Assembly (NCBI RefSeq): GCF_050003625.1
Contig: NC_134400.1
Coordinates: 53,138,066 to 53,202,065, forward strand
Length of the DNA: 64,000 nucleotides
Source of the DNA: Haematobia irritans
Lineage: Eukaryota > Arthropoda > Insecta > Diptera > Muscidae
Direction: 5' to 3'
Under the pieces are notes generated by a model, which was not told where the DNA came from, searched no databases, and was given only the letters and a program-made list of their open reading frames with translations. Below are positions 10,600 to 22,142 of the stretch, one piece after another. The position numbers and the translations under genes were made by a program. The stretch's first letter is position 1, and each line of letters starts with the position of its first letter.

Positions 10600-11666
10600 T
10601 CAGGGAATTTTGGCCATATTTGTATAAACCGGAAAAACGAATATATGGAGGCTTTATCTAAATCTGAACCAAATCAGATCAAACTTGACACACCTAAATA
10701 TCATATTAAATATATTCTCTGTGGAAACTATTCAGTCAATTGGAGGAAAATCCCATTGAAAATGGGTCTAAAATATGAAACAGTCAACCATATTTCCCCA
10801 ACTCTGGTGTACGTATATATGGGAGCTATATATAATATGAACCGATTTTGACTAAGTTTGACTTGCATAGTTAGAATAATAATTCTGCAATCTCTGCAAA
10901 ATTTCACGTAAATGGGAGCATAACTTTGGCCCCCGTGGTCATATGAGTGTCAATCGGGCGAAAGATATATATGGGAGCTATATCTAAATCTGAACCGATT
11001 TCAACCAAATGTGGCACTCTTACCGATACTATTAAACGTACTCTGGCTTTTGAGGTCATATAAGTGCAAATCGGATGAAAGATAGATATGGGAGCTATAT
11101 CTAAATATGAACCGATTTCAATCAAATTTACCAAGCATTGGTAGAATGCCAACTCTACTCTCTGTGCAAAATTTCACGAAAATCGGTAGTAATCTTTGGC
11201 CTCTGGTGCCATATGCGTCTAAATCGGACGAAAGATATATATGGCTATATCTAAATCTGAACCGATTTGGTTTATATTTTTCGAGACTCATAAAATATTC
11301 GGATGTACGGAATTTGAAGAACATCGGTTGATAAACACGTCAATTATGACCAGATCGGGGAAAAATATATATGACAGCTATATCTAAATCTGCACCGATT
11401 TTTTCCAAAATCAATAGCGACTGTCTTTGTTACAAAAAACGACACTATGCCAAATTTGAGGACGATCGGACTTAAACTGCGACCTGTACTTTGCGCACAA
11501 AAATACATGAACAGACAGACAGACGGACATCGTTAAATCGACTCAGAATTTAATTCTAAGACGATCGGTATACTAAACGATGGGTCGCAGACTTTTCCTT
11601 CTTGGCGTTACATACAAATGTACAAACTTATTATATCCTGTACCACAGTAGAGGTGAAGGGTATAA
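10600..11666 (-). mobile_element. DINE family B, 5' end plus tandem units
   Basis: On the reverse strand it begins ATACCCTTCACCTCTAC (11665 inward). It then has the TTGGCGTTACATACA region, the core with GACAGACAGACGGAC (11512-11527), and units marked by GGAGCTATATCTAAAT. The hairpin end is missing on the left. Confidence 0.7.
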
Positions 11667-11768
11667 ACAGAATAAGAATTGATAGAATGGTGCAAATTAT
11701 TTAATTTTTTTTTTGAAAATTATTTATTTGGCAAAATATCACAATATTTTTAATTCACATCCAAAATA

Positions 11769-13021
11769 AAGGGTGATAGGGTCAAAATTTGGTCAATATA
11801 AACTTGACGTATTTCTTTCAATTTTGCATTTAAAAAACCTGAACACCCCTCATTTTGAAGTTGTGTGTGTGTAGAATGTTGCTCCTATTTTGATTTTGGA
11901 ATTCACTCTTCAGTTGTCAAAATGCCGTCCAAGCAAGAAGAGCAGCGTATCAAAATTTTGCTCGCGCATCGCGAAAATCCGAGCTACTCGCACGCAAAGC
12001 TGGCAAAATCGCTAAAAGTTGCCAAATCAACCGTTACATGTAATTAAAGTGTTTGGGGAACGTTTGTCGACAGCCAGGAAGTCTGGATCGGGGGGAAATC
12101 GAAAACCGGAAGCCGCTGAGACGACAAAGAGAGTTGCCGGTAGTTTCACGCGAAACCCTAACCTCTCTCTCCGAGATGCCGCAAATAAGCTGGGTATATC
12201 GTCTACAACCGTGCATCGAGCCAAAAAACGAGCCGGACTATCGACTTACAAGAAGGTAGTGACTCCAAATCGCGATGATAAACAAAATACGACGGCCAAA
12301 GCGCGATCCCGGAGGCTGTACACAACGATGCTGACGAAGTTTGACTGCGTGGTAATGGACGACGAAACCTACGTTAAAGCCGACTACAAGCAGCTTCCGG
12401 GACAGGAGTTTTATACGGCAAAAGGAAGGGGAAAGGTAGCAGATATTTTCAAGCACATAAAACTGTCAAAGTTCGCAAAGAAATATCTGGTTTGGCAAGC
12501 CATCTGTACCTGTGGCATGAAAAGCAGCATTTTCATAGCTTCCGGGACTGTCAACCAAGAAATTTACGTGAAAGAGTGTTTGAATAAACGTCTGCTGCCT
12601 TTCCTGAATAAATACGGTTGTTCCGTGCTGTTTTGGCCGGATTGTCATTACGGTAAAAAGGCCATGGAGTGGTACGCCGCCAACAACACGCCAGAGCTCC
12701 GCCCAATTGAGAAATACTGGGCTATTGTCAAGCGGAACCTAAAGAAGACCAAAAAAACTGCTAAGGACGAGGAGCAGTTCAAGGCAAACTGGCTTTCTGC
12801 GGCGAAGAAGGTGGACAAGGTGGCTGTACAAAATCTGATGGCAGGTGTCAAGCGTGAGGCCCGGCAATTCGGATTTGGAAAAGCGAAAGCCTAACTGAAT
12901 ATTTTTCCTGAATTTTATACTAATTGAACTTGAAAAAGAAATTTAATTTGATTTTTTTAATAAACGATTTCACCGATTTACACGCGTTTTCCCTTGACCA
13001 AATTTTGACCGTATCACCCTT
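11769..13021 (+). mobile_element. DD37E Tc1-like element, defective copy
   Basis: TA duplications lie at 11767-11768 and 13022-13023. Terminal repeats begin AAGGGTGATAGGGTCAAAAT and, inverted, AAGGGTGATACGGTCAAAAT. It is 1253 bp long, close to the expected size for one transposase gene. Confidence 0.85.
11922..12894 (+). pseudogene. DD37E transposase pseudogene
   Basis: It begins MPSKQEEQRIKILLAHRENP and runs through the helix-turn-helix region to KSTVT. There a 2-bp loss (compared with the intact copy near 32943) shifts the frame; the protein resumes in another frame as VIKVFGERLSTARKSG. The first catalytic Asp (VVMDDETY) and the second (FWPD) are present. Two in-frame deletions follow: LAS after the second Asp, and the VQVVPKDKNPPN block. 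The spacing to the final Glu (RPIEKYW) is thereby shortened by 15 residues, which should abolish catalysis even if the frameshift were bypassed. Confidence 0.85.
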
Positions 13022-13172
13022 TAGTCAGTGCAACGCCTGCGGAAATGGTGGACATCCGTCCTATGACAATCCCATGTTAAAGTCATCGCTTCTGCGCCAA
13101 TTTTTCGCCTCTTCCGGATTCAAAAAGAATATTTTCACTACTTTTTCGGTAATGCTGTTTTTGCTGGGATGT

Positions 13173-14802
13173 TAGTGGTAATCAGTGATATGCTCATTAG
13201 GCAAATATGATTGCATGGAAAAAGTTGTATACTCAATAACAATATTTTGATCGTTGCATATTACCAAGGCAAATTTCCCTATATCGACCATGAAGAAAGT
13301 GTAGTTTTCTCTTAAATCTTATTAGGCAACACCAGTAATGAGATAAATGTTCCCTGTAATCTTATTATTTTGTTTTCACCACAGTGTAGTATGATTCATA
13401 GCTCCATCATCATCATCACCATCTTAACCACTTCAAATGCGTTTGTCTGCCTGACAACGGCAAGTCAAACAAAACGACTGAATTACCCATAATCCTCCCC
13501 AAAGCAAACTAATTAAGAAATTCAACCAAGAGGCTGGTCCAAGCTGAATGTCTAGCTAGGTCGCAAATGTCGTCTCTTGGCCATTAAGAGCTCGTTCACG
13601 TGAATGCAAAACTTTTACTAATTAGACGTGATAACGCAAACTGAGGGGCCTGTAGAATAGTGGTGCCCCTTGGCCTGTATGCGTAGTATCCAAAAAGGCC
13701 AAACGTTTGCATTAGCACTCCATTGGTTGCAATCCAAACGAAGCAGAAGAAGTCGCCAGATTATTTTTAAGACGCTTTAATTGTGAGCCACATCGACGCA
13801 TACGGAAACGCTAAACGAATGACAATCGCAACACTCATCCATGCCAGCAACTGGAATTGAAACCAAATTCACATTTGTATGCAAATCAAGTAAGCTACTA
13901 AGCAACATTCAGCAAGAAACCAATTCAATATGGTCTTGTTTTTCGACTTTATGTGATAGCGGTTAAAGGATGAATAAATCGATGGCAAGACGAGGATGGG
14001 CCTATCAGTATAGTCGGAAACGGCATGATCGTTCAATAGTTGATCCAATGACTACAGGCTAGCTAAGGCGAAATATTGGCAAGTTCAAATAGGAAGTCAT
14101 AGTTATGTGATCATTAAACTGTTTAAAAGCCACCAAAAGCATTTGCATCTGAATCTAAATAGAAAAAATATCACAAAAAGATTTTCAATTTGAAAGTTAA
14201 ATGAAGTTAAAAAAGTAATCAATCAATAATTTAACGACAAAATCAAATAAAAATAAATAATAATTGAAAACGTTTTTAATTAAAATATTAGTTATTCCAA
14301 TTAATATTTTAATTAAATAATAAATATTTTAAATTCGAAATATTATTGGAAATTTATAATAATAAGTTTCTATATCCATAAATTCACAAGCATTCTTTTC
14401 TCATTAGTTTGGTTTTAAATCAAAACAGCAGATGCACTCTAATAAAATTACAAGAAAAATATTTCCTCCAAAGGTGAAATATCCAAATGTTTAATGAAAT
14501 TAAACAAATTATATTCGACTAAAAACATCATTGAGTTTTGCAATAAAAATCAATTAAATTTTTACACAAAATAATATTATAATAATATAATTGAACTAAC
14601 AATATATTGTTGTTAAAGAAAATTTTTAAGTTAAACAAAATTTTTGTTGATATAACAAAATTGGTTGCTAATGTGACAAAATATTACTAAAATCGTAATC
14701 GTATTTACAAATTACCTTGTTAGCTCAAATTTAAACATAATTTTAATTGTATTGACAAGAAAATGAATTGATATTTTTTGTGTGTAATTGGATGAATTAA
14801 AA
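13173..14802. other. 1.6-kb stretch with no recognised feature
   Basis: 13173-14130 has balanced composition and no matches to the other repeats here, so it may be single-copy intergenic DNA. 14130-14790 is very AT-rich with many TAATATTT tracts. No frame longer than background is present on either strand. Confidence 0.5.
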
Positions 14803-16162
14803 ACAAGTATATACGTCCGTAAGTTCGGCCAGGCCGAAGCCTATGTACCCTCCACCATGAATTGTGTGGAAACTTCTACGAAAGACTGTCATCCACAATC
14901 GAAGTACTTGGGTTGTGGTATCTTAAAACTTCTTAACATCGTTTTCTAAATTGTGAGTCAGTCCATACGTGGTAGAGGGCCAGAATTGAAATATGGGGGT
15001 CGCTTATATGGGGGCTATATACAATTATAAACTTGATATTGACCAATTTTTTGTGATTGGGGATCGATTTACCTGAGGGCTATATATAACTATAGACCGA
15101 TATGGACCTAGTTAGGCATGGTTGTTAACGGTCATACACTAGCACAATGTACCAAATTTCAACTGACTCGGATGAAATTTGCTCCTCCAAGAGGCTCCAA
15201 AACCAAATCTAGGGATCGGTTTATATGGGGACTATATATGATTATGGACTGATATGGACCACTTTTAGCATGGTTGTTACCAAATTTCAACCAGATCGGA
15301 TGAATTTTGCTTCTCCATAAGGCACCGGAGGTCAAATCTGGGGATCGGTTTATATGGGGCTATATATAATTATGGACTGATATGAACCAATTCCTGCATG
15401 GTTGTTGGATAACATATACTAACATCACGTACCAAATTTCAACCGAATCGGATGAATTTTGCTCTTCCAAGGGGTTCCGGAGGTCAAATCTGGTGATCGG
15501 TTTATATGGGGCCTATATATAATTATTGACCTATATGGACCATTTTTTGCACGGTCATTAGAGACCATATACTTAAACCATTATACTAAATTTCAGCCGG
15601 ATCGGATGAAATTTGCTTCTCTTAGAGGCTCCGCAAGCCAAATCGGGGGATCGGTTTATATGGGGGCTATATAAATTTATTGACCGATGTGGACCAATTT
15701 CTGCATGGGTGTTTGAGGCCATATACTTACACCATGTACCAAATTTTAGCCGGATCTGATGAAATTAGCTTCTCTTTGAGGCTCCGCAAGCCAAATCGGG
15801 GGATCGGTTTATATGGGGGCTATATATAATTATGCCGATGTGCACCAATTTTTGCATGGTTGTTAGAGATCATATGCTGACACCATGTACCAAATTTCAG
15901 CCGGATCGGATGAAATTTGCTTCTCTTAGAGTCTCCGCAAGCCAAAGTTGGGGGTCCGTTTATTGGGGGCTATACGTAAAAGTGGACCGATGTGGCCCAT
16001 TTGCAATACCATCCGACCTACATCAATAACAACTACTTGTGCCAAAATTCAAGTCGATAGCTTGTTTCGTTCGTAAGTTAGCGTGATTTCAACAGACGGA
16101 CAGACGGACGACGGACAATAGAGCAATATTTCAATGTCTTACAAAAGGAATGACAAAGTTAA
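14803..16162 (-). mobile_element. DINE family A, cut at its 5' end by a piggyBac-like insertion
   Basis: The left terminus has AACAAGTATATACG and the hairpin TTCGGCCAGGCCGAA. Units of about 153 bp follow, then a short GGAC tract at 16096. The element stops at GACAAAGTTAA; intact copies continue with TATACCCCC. The TTAA here is the insertion site of the next element. Confidence 0.75.
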
Positions 16163-17123
16163 CCCTCTAATGCCCAACCCCGCCTTTAGGCGGTCTACTA
16201 TAAAACGGGACGCTTTTAGTAAGACACATTAAAAAAACAACAAAAATGGGTATAATAAGAACAAAACTTAGTCAAAACTCTACAAGAGATTTTACAGAAC
16301 ACACTGGATTTTACCATAATGATTTTTCTGGTTTCGTTCTCTTGCTTTTGTGTCGTAAACCTAGACTATTTGATCAGATAGCAGAAAAAATGGGGCATTC
16401 GGATCACCGCAGTCGTTATCGAATTTTTCTACTCGAAGTTGAATACGATAGGTAGCATGCTATCGAAAACGAAGTATGTAGTGATTTTTGAGCAGGAAAA
16501 CGGTAAACAAAAAGAAAAAAGTTGGTGAAAATGTAATTATTATTCTATTTTGGCAAAATACATTTAAGAAAATATAATATTACTCGCATTTAGGGAAACG
16601 GATCAAAGAAAGGAATGCTCAGTAGCCGCTTCAAAAAAAAAAACTTATGTTTTCATTAACATGTTTAAAAGCTTCTTTTGACAAATCAAAACGACTATGG
16701 ATGTTAAAAACACAATTAGTTAAAAGCACTCACTTCAAAATAGAATCACTTACTCTACTTCAGGAAATGCTAAAGGACTGCTTTTTTCACGCATATTTTT
16801 CCTTGTTAATGCCACTTTGTTCTCATCCTTTGAATCCGAAGACGAGGAAAAAAACACTTGGATTCATAATATATTTTTACACATATATTTTAAAACACAA
16901 AAACAATATAAATAACTCAGAAATAACATAATTTGATAACAAAAAATTATTTTGAAATTCTACTCTCTTCCAATTTCTTATTACCACATGTTTACAGCAA
17001 TGTAAAAAAAAGTAGTAGACAAAATAAATTACGATCGAATGCGGTGATCCAAAAATTTAATGCGATCGAAATGTTTCTCTATACGAAACAGAACTCGATG
17101 TCGTCATGCGGTGATTTGGCCCC
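16163..17123. mobile_element. piggyBac-like left end plus unassigned sequence
   Basis: TTAA (16159-16162) is followed by CCCTCTAATGCCCAA and the hairpin CCGCCTTTAGGCGG, the arrangement of piggyBac-type ends. No matching right end is seen before the LINE at 17124, so the element is truncated or deleted. The 69-codon frame at 16246 resembles nothing I know. Confidence 0.45.
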
Positions 17124-17357
17124 AGGTCCGCCAGTAATCTAAAGCTATATGCCCCTAAAATTCGCTTACGCCTTACACAAAATGAAGGATACTTAATTGA
17201 TACCTTTTCCTCCGCATCATGACAGCTCATACAATAGTCATTATACTTCGCACCAACAGTTTTTGCAAATTCGCCTATCAGCCAACGACCCGTTATAACA
17301 GATATCAGGAGTCATATCTGACGTCTTGAGAACACTAGCATAACTAGCGGTTTAAAT

Positions 17358-19098
17358 TTAAATGGGCCACATTTGCTTGGTGCCGTTACAACCCTTGCAA
17401 TTCTCCCATTGAACACGTACCATCATAACAGCCTTCTCACGCAGTAAGAGCTTGCAGGTAGCCAGAGGCATACCAACAGATTCTAGTTCCCCTGGAATAT
17501 GTAAGGTAGTTCCTGGCCTTGCCAACTCATCTGCTTCGCAGTTCCCCGGTATGTTCCTATAGCGAGACCCCCATATTAGGTGAATATTGTACTGAACAGC
17601 AATCTCGTTGAGAGATTTGCGACAGTCGATGACCGTTTTCGAGTTAAGGAACACAGAGTCCAAGGATTTTATTGCAGGTTGACTGTCTGAGTATATATTA
17701 ATGCCAACATTTTTTGGAACATTATTTCTCAGCCAAATCGCCACCCCACTTATTGCTAATATTTCAGCCTGAAAAACACTACAGTATTAGGAAATCTTTT
17801 CGCTATTCGAAGTTCCAGATATACTCCGAAACCCACTTGTCCATCCAATTTAGAGCCATCAGTGTAGAAATCTATATATTCTTTATTCCCCGGGGTCTGT
17901 GTGCACCACTCTTCACTGTTGGGAATTAGAGTTTCAAGTGGTCTCGCCAGAGTGTAATCCACTACGTTAGGTACATCTGGCATTGTTTTGATGACCGAAC
18001 TGTGGCCGTACCTTTTTTCCGACCACAGCGATAGCTCGCGCAACCGCACAGCCGTTGTTGCAGCTGACTGTTTGGTCAAAATGTCTAAAGGCAATAGACG
18101 TAGCATGACATTAAGGGAGTCTGTTCCTGTCTTACTAAATGGGCCTGAGATACATAAGCTCGCCATACGCTGAACTTTATCTAAACAAGTCGGTTTCTGA
18201 AGTGCCGGCTACCAGACTACAACACCATATAGCATTATAGGTCTAACCACTGCCGTGTATAGCCAATGCACAATTTTTGGTTTTAGTCCCCACTTTTTCC
18301 CTATTACCTTTTTGCACGAGTACAAAGCTACAGTTGCTTTTCTCGCCCTTTCTTCAATATTAAGCTTAAAGTTCAGCTTCCTGTCCAAAATAACGCCAAG
18401 GTATTTTGCACACTCACCAAAGGGAATTTAATACCACCTAAGGATATGGGAGTTTTGCGATCTTTGCAGTACATGACTAGTTCTGTCTTTGCAGGATTTA
18501 CACCAAGACCATTGTCTTTCGCCCATTTCTCAGTCATCCGAAGGGCCCTCTGAATAATATCTCTGATTGTGGATGGGAATTTTCCCCTGACTGCTAGAGC
18601 TACATTGTCTGCATACGCCACCACTTTTATCCTTTCTTTTTCTAGGAAAACCAGAAGGTTGTTTATAGCAATATTCCAAAGAAGAGGTGATAGAACTCCT
18701 CCTTGGGGAGTGCCTCTGTTCACATACCTTTGTACATACCTTGGGGAGTGCCTCTGTTCACATAACTTTGTATGTTTGCTTGTCCTTGTGTGGCCGAAAT
18801 ACGTCTCCTCAATAGCAGTTCGTCTCGAACTGCTATTGAGGAGCAAACTTGAATCGACACTAGTTCTAAGCAAACTTGAATCGACACTAGTTCTAAGATA
18901 AATATCTATCATCCTCTCCAGAGTCTTAAGTAGTAATGAGGATAAGCTGATTGGTCGGAAATCCTTCGCATTCGAGTGAGAGGCTTTTCCCGCTATAAAT
19001 ATGAAAACGACTTTTGTTTCCCTCCACTTTCCTGGAATATATGCTAAGTTTATACATCCTGTATATATCGCCAACCAGGGGATAATTCTGTCAGTCAC
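17358..19098 (-). pseudogene. LOA LINE ORF2 remnant: reverse transcriptase and RNase H parts
   Basis: The reverse-strand pieces encode, in order, the RT region (19098 to 18373: DFRPISLSS, NRGTPQGGVLSPLLW, VVAYADNVALAV), the linker and RNase H start (18166 to 17756: DFYTDGSKLDGQVGFGVY), and the RNase H remainder (17744 to 17358: IYSDSQPAIKSL, NCEADELAR). The RT catalytic YADD is mutated to YADN. The FLDIEGAFNN block holding the other catalytic Asp is deleted. Small tandem duplications (RTSVDSSLL twice) add to the damage. Non-functional. Confidence 0.85.
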
Positions 19099-19467
19099 TG
19101 CTTGTAACTCCGCCGGAGTAATTCCATAAGGTCTAGGGATTTGAATGGTCCAAAGCTATTTAACGCCCATTTTATTCTAGATTCCGATAGAATTTCATGG
19201 TTCAACCGTCTGATTTCCAGGAAAATGTGTGTCCAATAGTATCTCCAGCATCTCCTCACTGGACGTTGTCCAATTGCCCTCCGATGGTTTAATGAAACCT
19301 GGAGCGGAGTTAGTGGATGCTAGACCTTCCGTAGTCAGGAAGCCTCGGACGAATTCTCAATACTGCTGCAGTGATCATTCCAAGAGTTATGCTGAGCCAT
19401 TCTCAGTTCTCGCTTGTATCCTCTCAGATTCTTCTTGTAAGCTTCCTGCAGGATTTCCTCATATTAC

Positions 19468-20060
19468 TTAACTCCGTAGACCACCATGGTGGTCGATTTT
19501 TCCCCTTGGCTTCCCTCTAGGGTATGCAGCTTTCAGTGAGATGTTGAAGGCCTTAGTAATCTGCTCCACTGCGTGTTCGATATCTTGCACAGTGCTTATA
19601 TTTGTCTCCGGATTGGAATAGGTATAGGGAATCAATGGTCTTGGTGGTATGAACATCAAATTTGAAACTGATGTAGCGATGATGAGAAGCGAAACCTCTT
19701 GTCTGGTTTTAGTAACGAAGGTTGGGGCATCTCCCTTATTGCAAACTAACAAATTAGTACGCAAAATAAACTCTAGGAGTAACTCTCCTCTTGTATTAAT
19801 GTCACCGCTTCCCCATATACTATGATGTGCATTTGCGTCGCATCCCATAATGAGTTTTGTCTTTGTTTCCAATGACTCCAATGACTATTTGCATTTGGCT
19901 ATTTCTAAACTGGCTACGACAATGTCTGCATTGTACATTGAAGGAAGCCGAAACAAGTTAAGCTCTTTTTTAAGCAATTATACAGTTTGAACCCCGTAGT
20001 ACTTAACTCACATATTTTGTTTCTATAAACATATGGTTCTTGAATAAGAACTATATCATG
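19468..20060 (-). pseudogene. LOA LINE ORF2 remnant: endonuclease part
   Basis: 19881 to 19468 encodes KLIMGCDANAHHSIWGS and NKGDAPTFVTKTRQEV of the apurinic-type endonuclease. The C-terminal SDHRYISF motif is deleted. The N-terminal IVLIQEPYVYRNKICEL stretch lies at 20060 to 19995, fused in frame to the ORF1 tail. Confidence 0.75.
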
Positions 20061-21572
20061 TCCCCTTTCTTCAGGAGATGAAAGGGGACAAGCAGATTTA
20101 TCTGGAGGATCCGTAGGACCATCGAAATTTTCAACAACCGTCACATCAGCCGTTTCAATCGAGTCATCAAGAATGTCCACTTCACAGATCTCGGTGACTC
20201 TCGCAATAACCATAGGTTCAACTTTGGTGAATTTTGAAGCAGTATAAACCTCTCGCATATCTGGAGGATCCGTAGGATCATCGCAATTTTCAACAACCGT
20301 CACATCAGCCGTTTCAATCGAGTCATCAAGAATGTCCACTTCACAGATCTCGGTGACTCTCGCAATAACCATAGGTTCAACTTTGGTGAATTTTGAAGCA
20401 GTATAAACCTCTCGCATATCTGGAGGATCCGTAGGACCATCAAAATTTTCCACAACCGTCACATCAGCCGTTTCAATCGAGTCATCAAGAATGTCCTCTT
20501 CACAGATCTCGGTGACTCTCGCAATAACCACAAGTTCAACTTTGGTGAATTTTGAAGCAGTATAAACCTCTCGCATACGGTGTCTATCCATATCTGCATC
20601 TTTGGTATCTCCCTCGACTTCGCAAGAAGATCTACTTATTTCTGATTCAGACAGAGGCTTGTCCATTTCTGAATCCTTTAGCTGATCGTTTTTATATACC
20701 TTCATTTGGATATAATGAAAGCCATAACATACACGGCGCTGCGACTTTGCTAGATGTGGCAAAGACTGAGTGTTCAATATAAACACTGCATGCCGTCTTG
20801 GTCCATCCACTTCATCCAAACGGACTGCATTGCATTGTTTCAGTCTGTTTAAAATAGATTCAGGGTCAGGAGCGTTTGCAGGTATCCACGCATGTGCTCA
20901 AGGTCTAGCCGGTATGTCTTTCTTCTCGACTAACTCTAGAACAGCTCCTTCCCAAACTTCACCAATTAGTATCAGAGCAGCTTTAAAACATTCTTTAGAC
21001 TTCTGGTCCTCAAATGCGACTAGCTTGAATCGTCCTTGATACCAACCAGCCTTTCGGTGTCGAGGATCTGGGCCGGGAAACTTTTCCAGCACCTGTGAGT
21101 AGACGCCAGGCAAAGCATTCTCAATTTCCCCCCACTTGAGCTTTGGAACAATACCGTCCACTGCTCCCCTATTAACAATCGCCATCACAAGACCGTTTTT
21201 TACAACTGAGGCAAACGATCTTTGATCCCGTTTGGAAGATGGCAGCTCATTCGGTGATCGTTCCCATTTTCCAACGTCAAGAATTCCATGAACCCATTTT
21301 AAGGAATCGCTTTGCTTAGCCGACGACGTGCTTGGGTCGACTGATCCTAATTTCTTTAGGATAAACAAAGCATTTATGCGTTCCTTGAATCTCTTTCGTG
21401 AAGGATTAGCTCCTTTAGATGTCGTTACCTTAGAAAAGGTTCGACTTGCCAAAGTGTCGCCACCTGTCGACCCGTCTACACGTCGACTAATTGGACCTAA
21501 TTCTTGGTCATTGCCCAAATTTATAACTTCAGTCGATGCCCGTCCACTGGGCCCTGAAGTTGGCAACCCCAT
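20061..21572 (-). pseudogene. LOA LINE ORF1 remnant with triplicated tail
   Basis: 21572 to 20898 covers the N-terminal half through the DUF4780-like segment (GWYQGRFKLVAFEDQ, GEVWEGAVLELVEKKDIPARP) and ends at a premature TGA. A further frame (20819 down) covers DEVDGPRRHAVFILNTQSLP and the acidic tail. That tail contains three tandem copies of a 53-residue unit, whereas the intact ORF1 has one. The last copy leads directly into endonuclease sequence through a deletion. Confidence 0.8.
20101..20577. repeat. Three 159-bp tandem units in LINE ORF1
   Basis: TCTGGAGGATCCGTAGGA starts at 20101, 20260 and 20419, so the period is exactly 159 bp (53 codons). The equivalent region of the intact element (about 53697-53855) has one unit. 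Confidence 0.9.
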
Positions 21573-21706
21573 GGATGGCTGAATTTCTCTGCATGGTGGC
21601 TAAATGTTCCACCACACTTGAAATTCGTAATAAGTACTTATTAGGATCATTAAATTGATCCAATATTAAAACACACGTCCGTTCAGTTCGACGGTTGAAT
21701 GACGAC

Positions 21707-22142
21707 CCTTCACAGTAAGTTTGGATCCTCAACTTGTGATCCGGAATTACTACAAACTTGAATCATCTCCAATGAATTTTACTTGTGTTTGTCATTGGGC
21801 GGAAATACTTTGTTTTTAGGACCATTTGCTTTGCTTTAGAAGTTGTGCCGTGGAAGTTCATATGAATGAATAAAATTTAAAAAAAAAAATATTTTTTTTC
21901 ACCATTTCACTTTTTATTTTTATCAATATATTTTATAACACTTTTATGTTCCAATTATCTAATTTTCACAATTTGAAAAACTTTTTCGCTCCGACCGGGG
22001 ATTGAACCTGGCTTGTTTGGCACCATAAGAGAACGCCTTTGAACGCTTAGCCAAAATGCCATTGAACACGAGGTGTCTAAACGTCAACTGAATTATTTGT
22101 CACATAATCGTAATCTGACACCAAGCCATAACATTCTAACTA
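21707..22142 (-). repeat. Unassigned flank with a tRNA-like SINE head
   Basis: On the reverse strand, about 22072 to 22000 reads TTTTGGCTAAGCG (A-box-like) and later GGTTCAATCCCC (B-box-like), followed by an A/T-rich body. A cloverleaf is not convincing, so I call a SINE remnant rather than a tRNA gene. Confidence 0.4.

Larger units (their letters stand above)
11672..13168. mobile_element. Family C MITE split by a DD37E element
   Basis: The left piece 11672-11766 (AATTCACATCCAAAA) and the right piece 13024-13168 (GTCAGTGCAACGCCTGCG ... TTTTTGCTGGGA) match contiguous sequence in the copy at 49002-49586. The break is the TA-flanked DD37E element. Confidence 0.65.
17124..21706 (-). mobile_element. 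LOA-type LINE, decayed copy with several deletions
   Basis: It aligns along its length with the intact element at 49990-55020 but lacks the 3' UTR and tail. Both ORFs are broken by frameshifts, stops and large deletions. Two deletion junctions carry short inverted copies of neighbouring sequence (18805-18843 and about 20064-20093). The exact 5' limit is uncertain. Confidence 0.85.
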
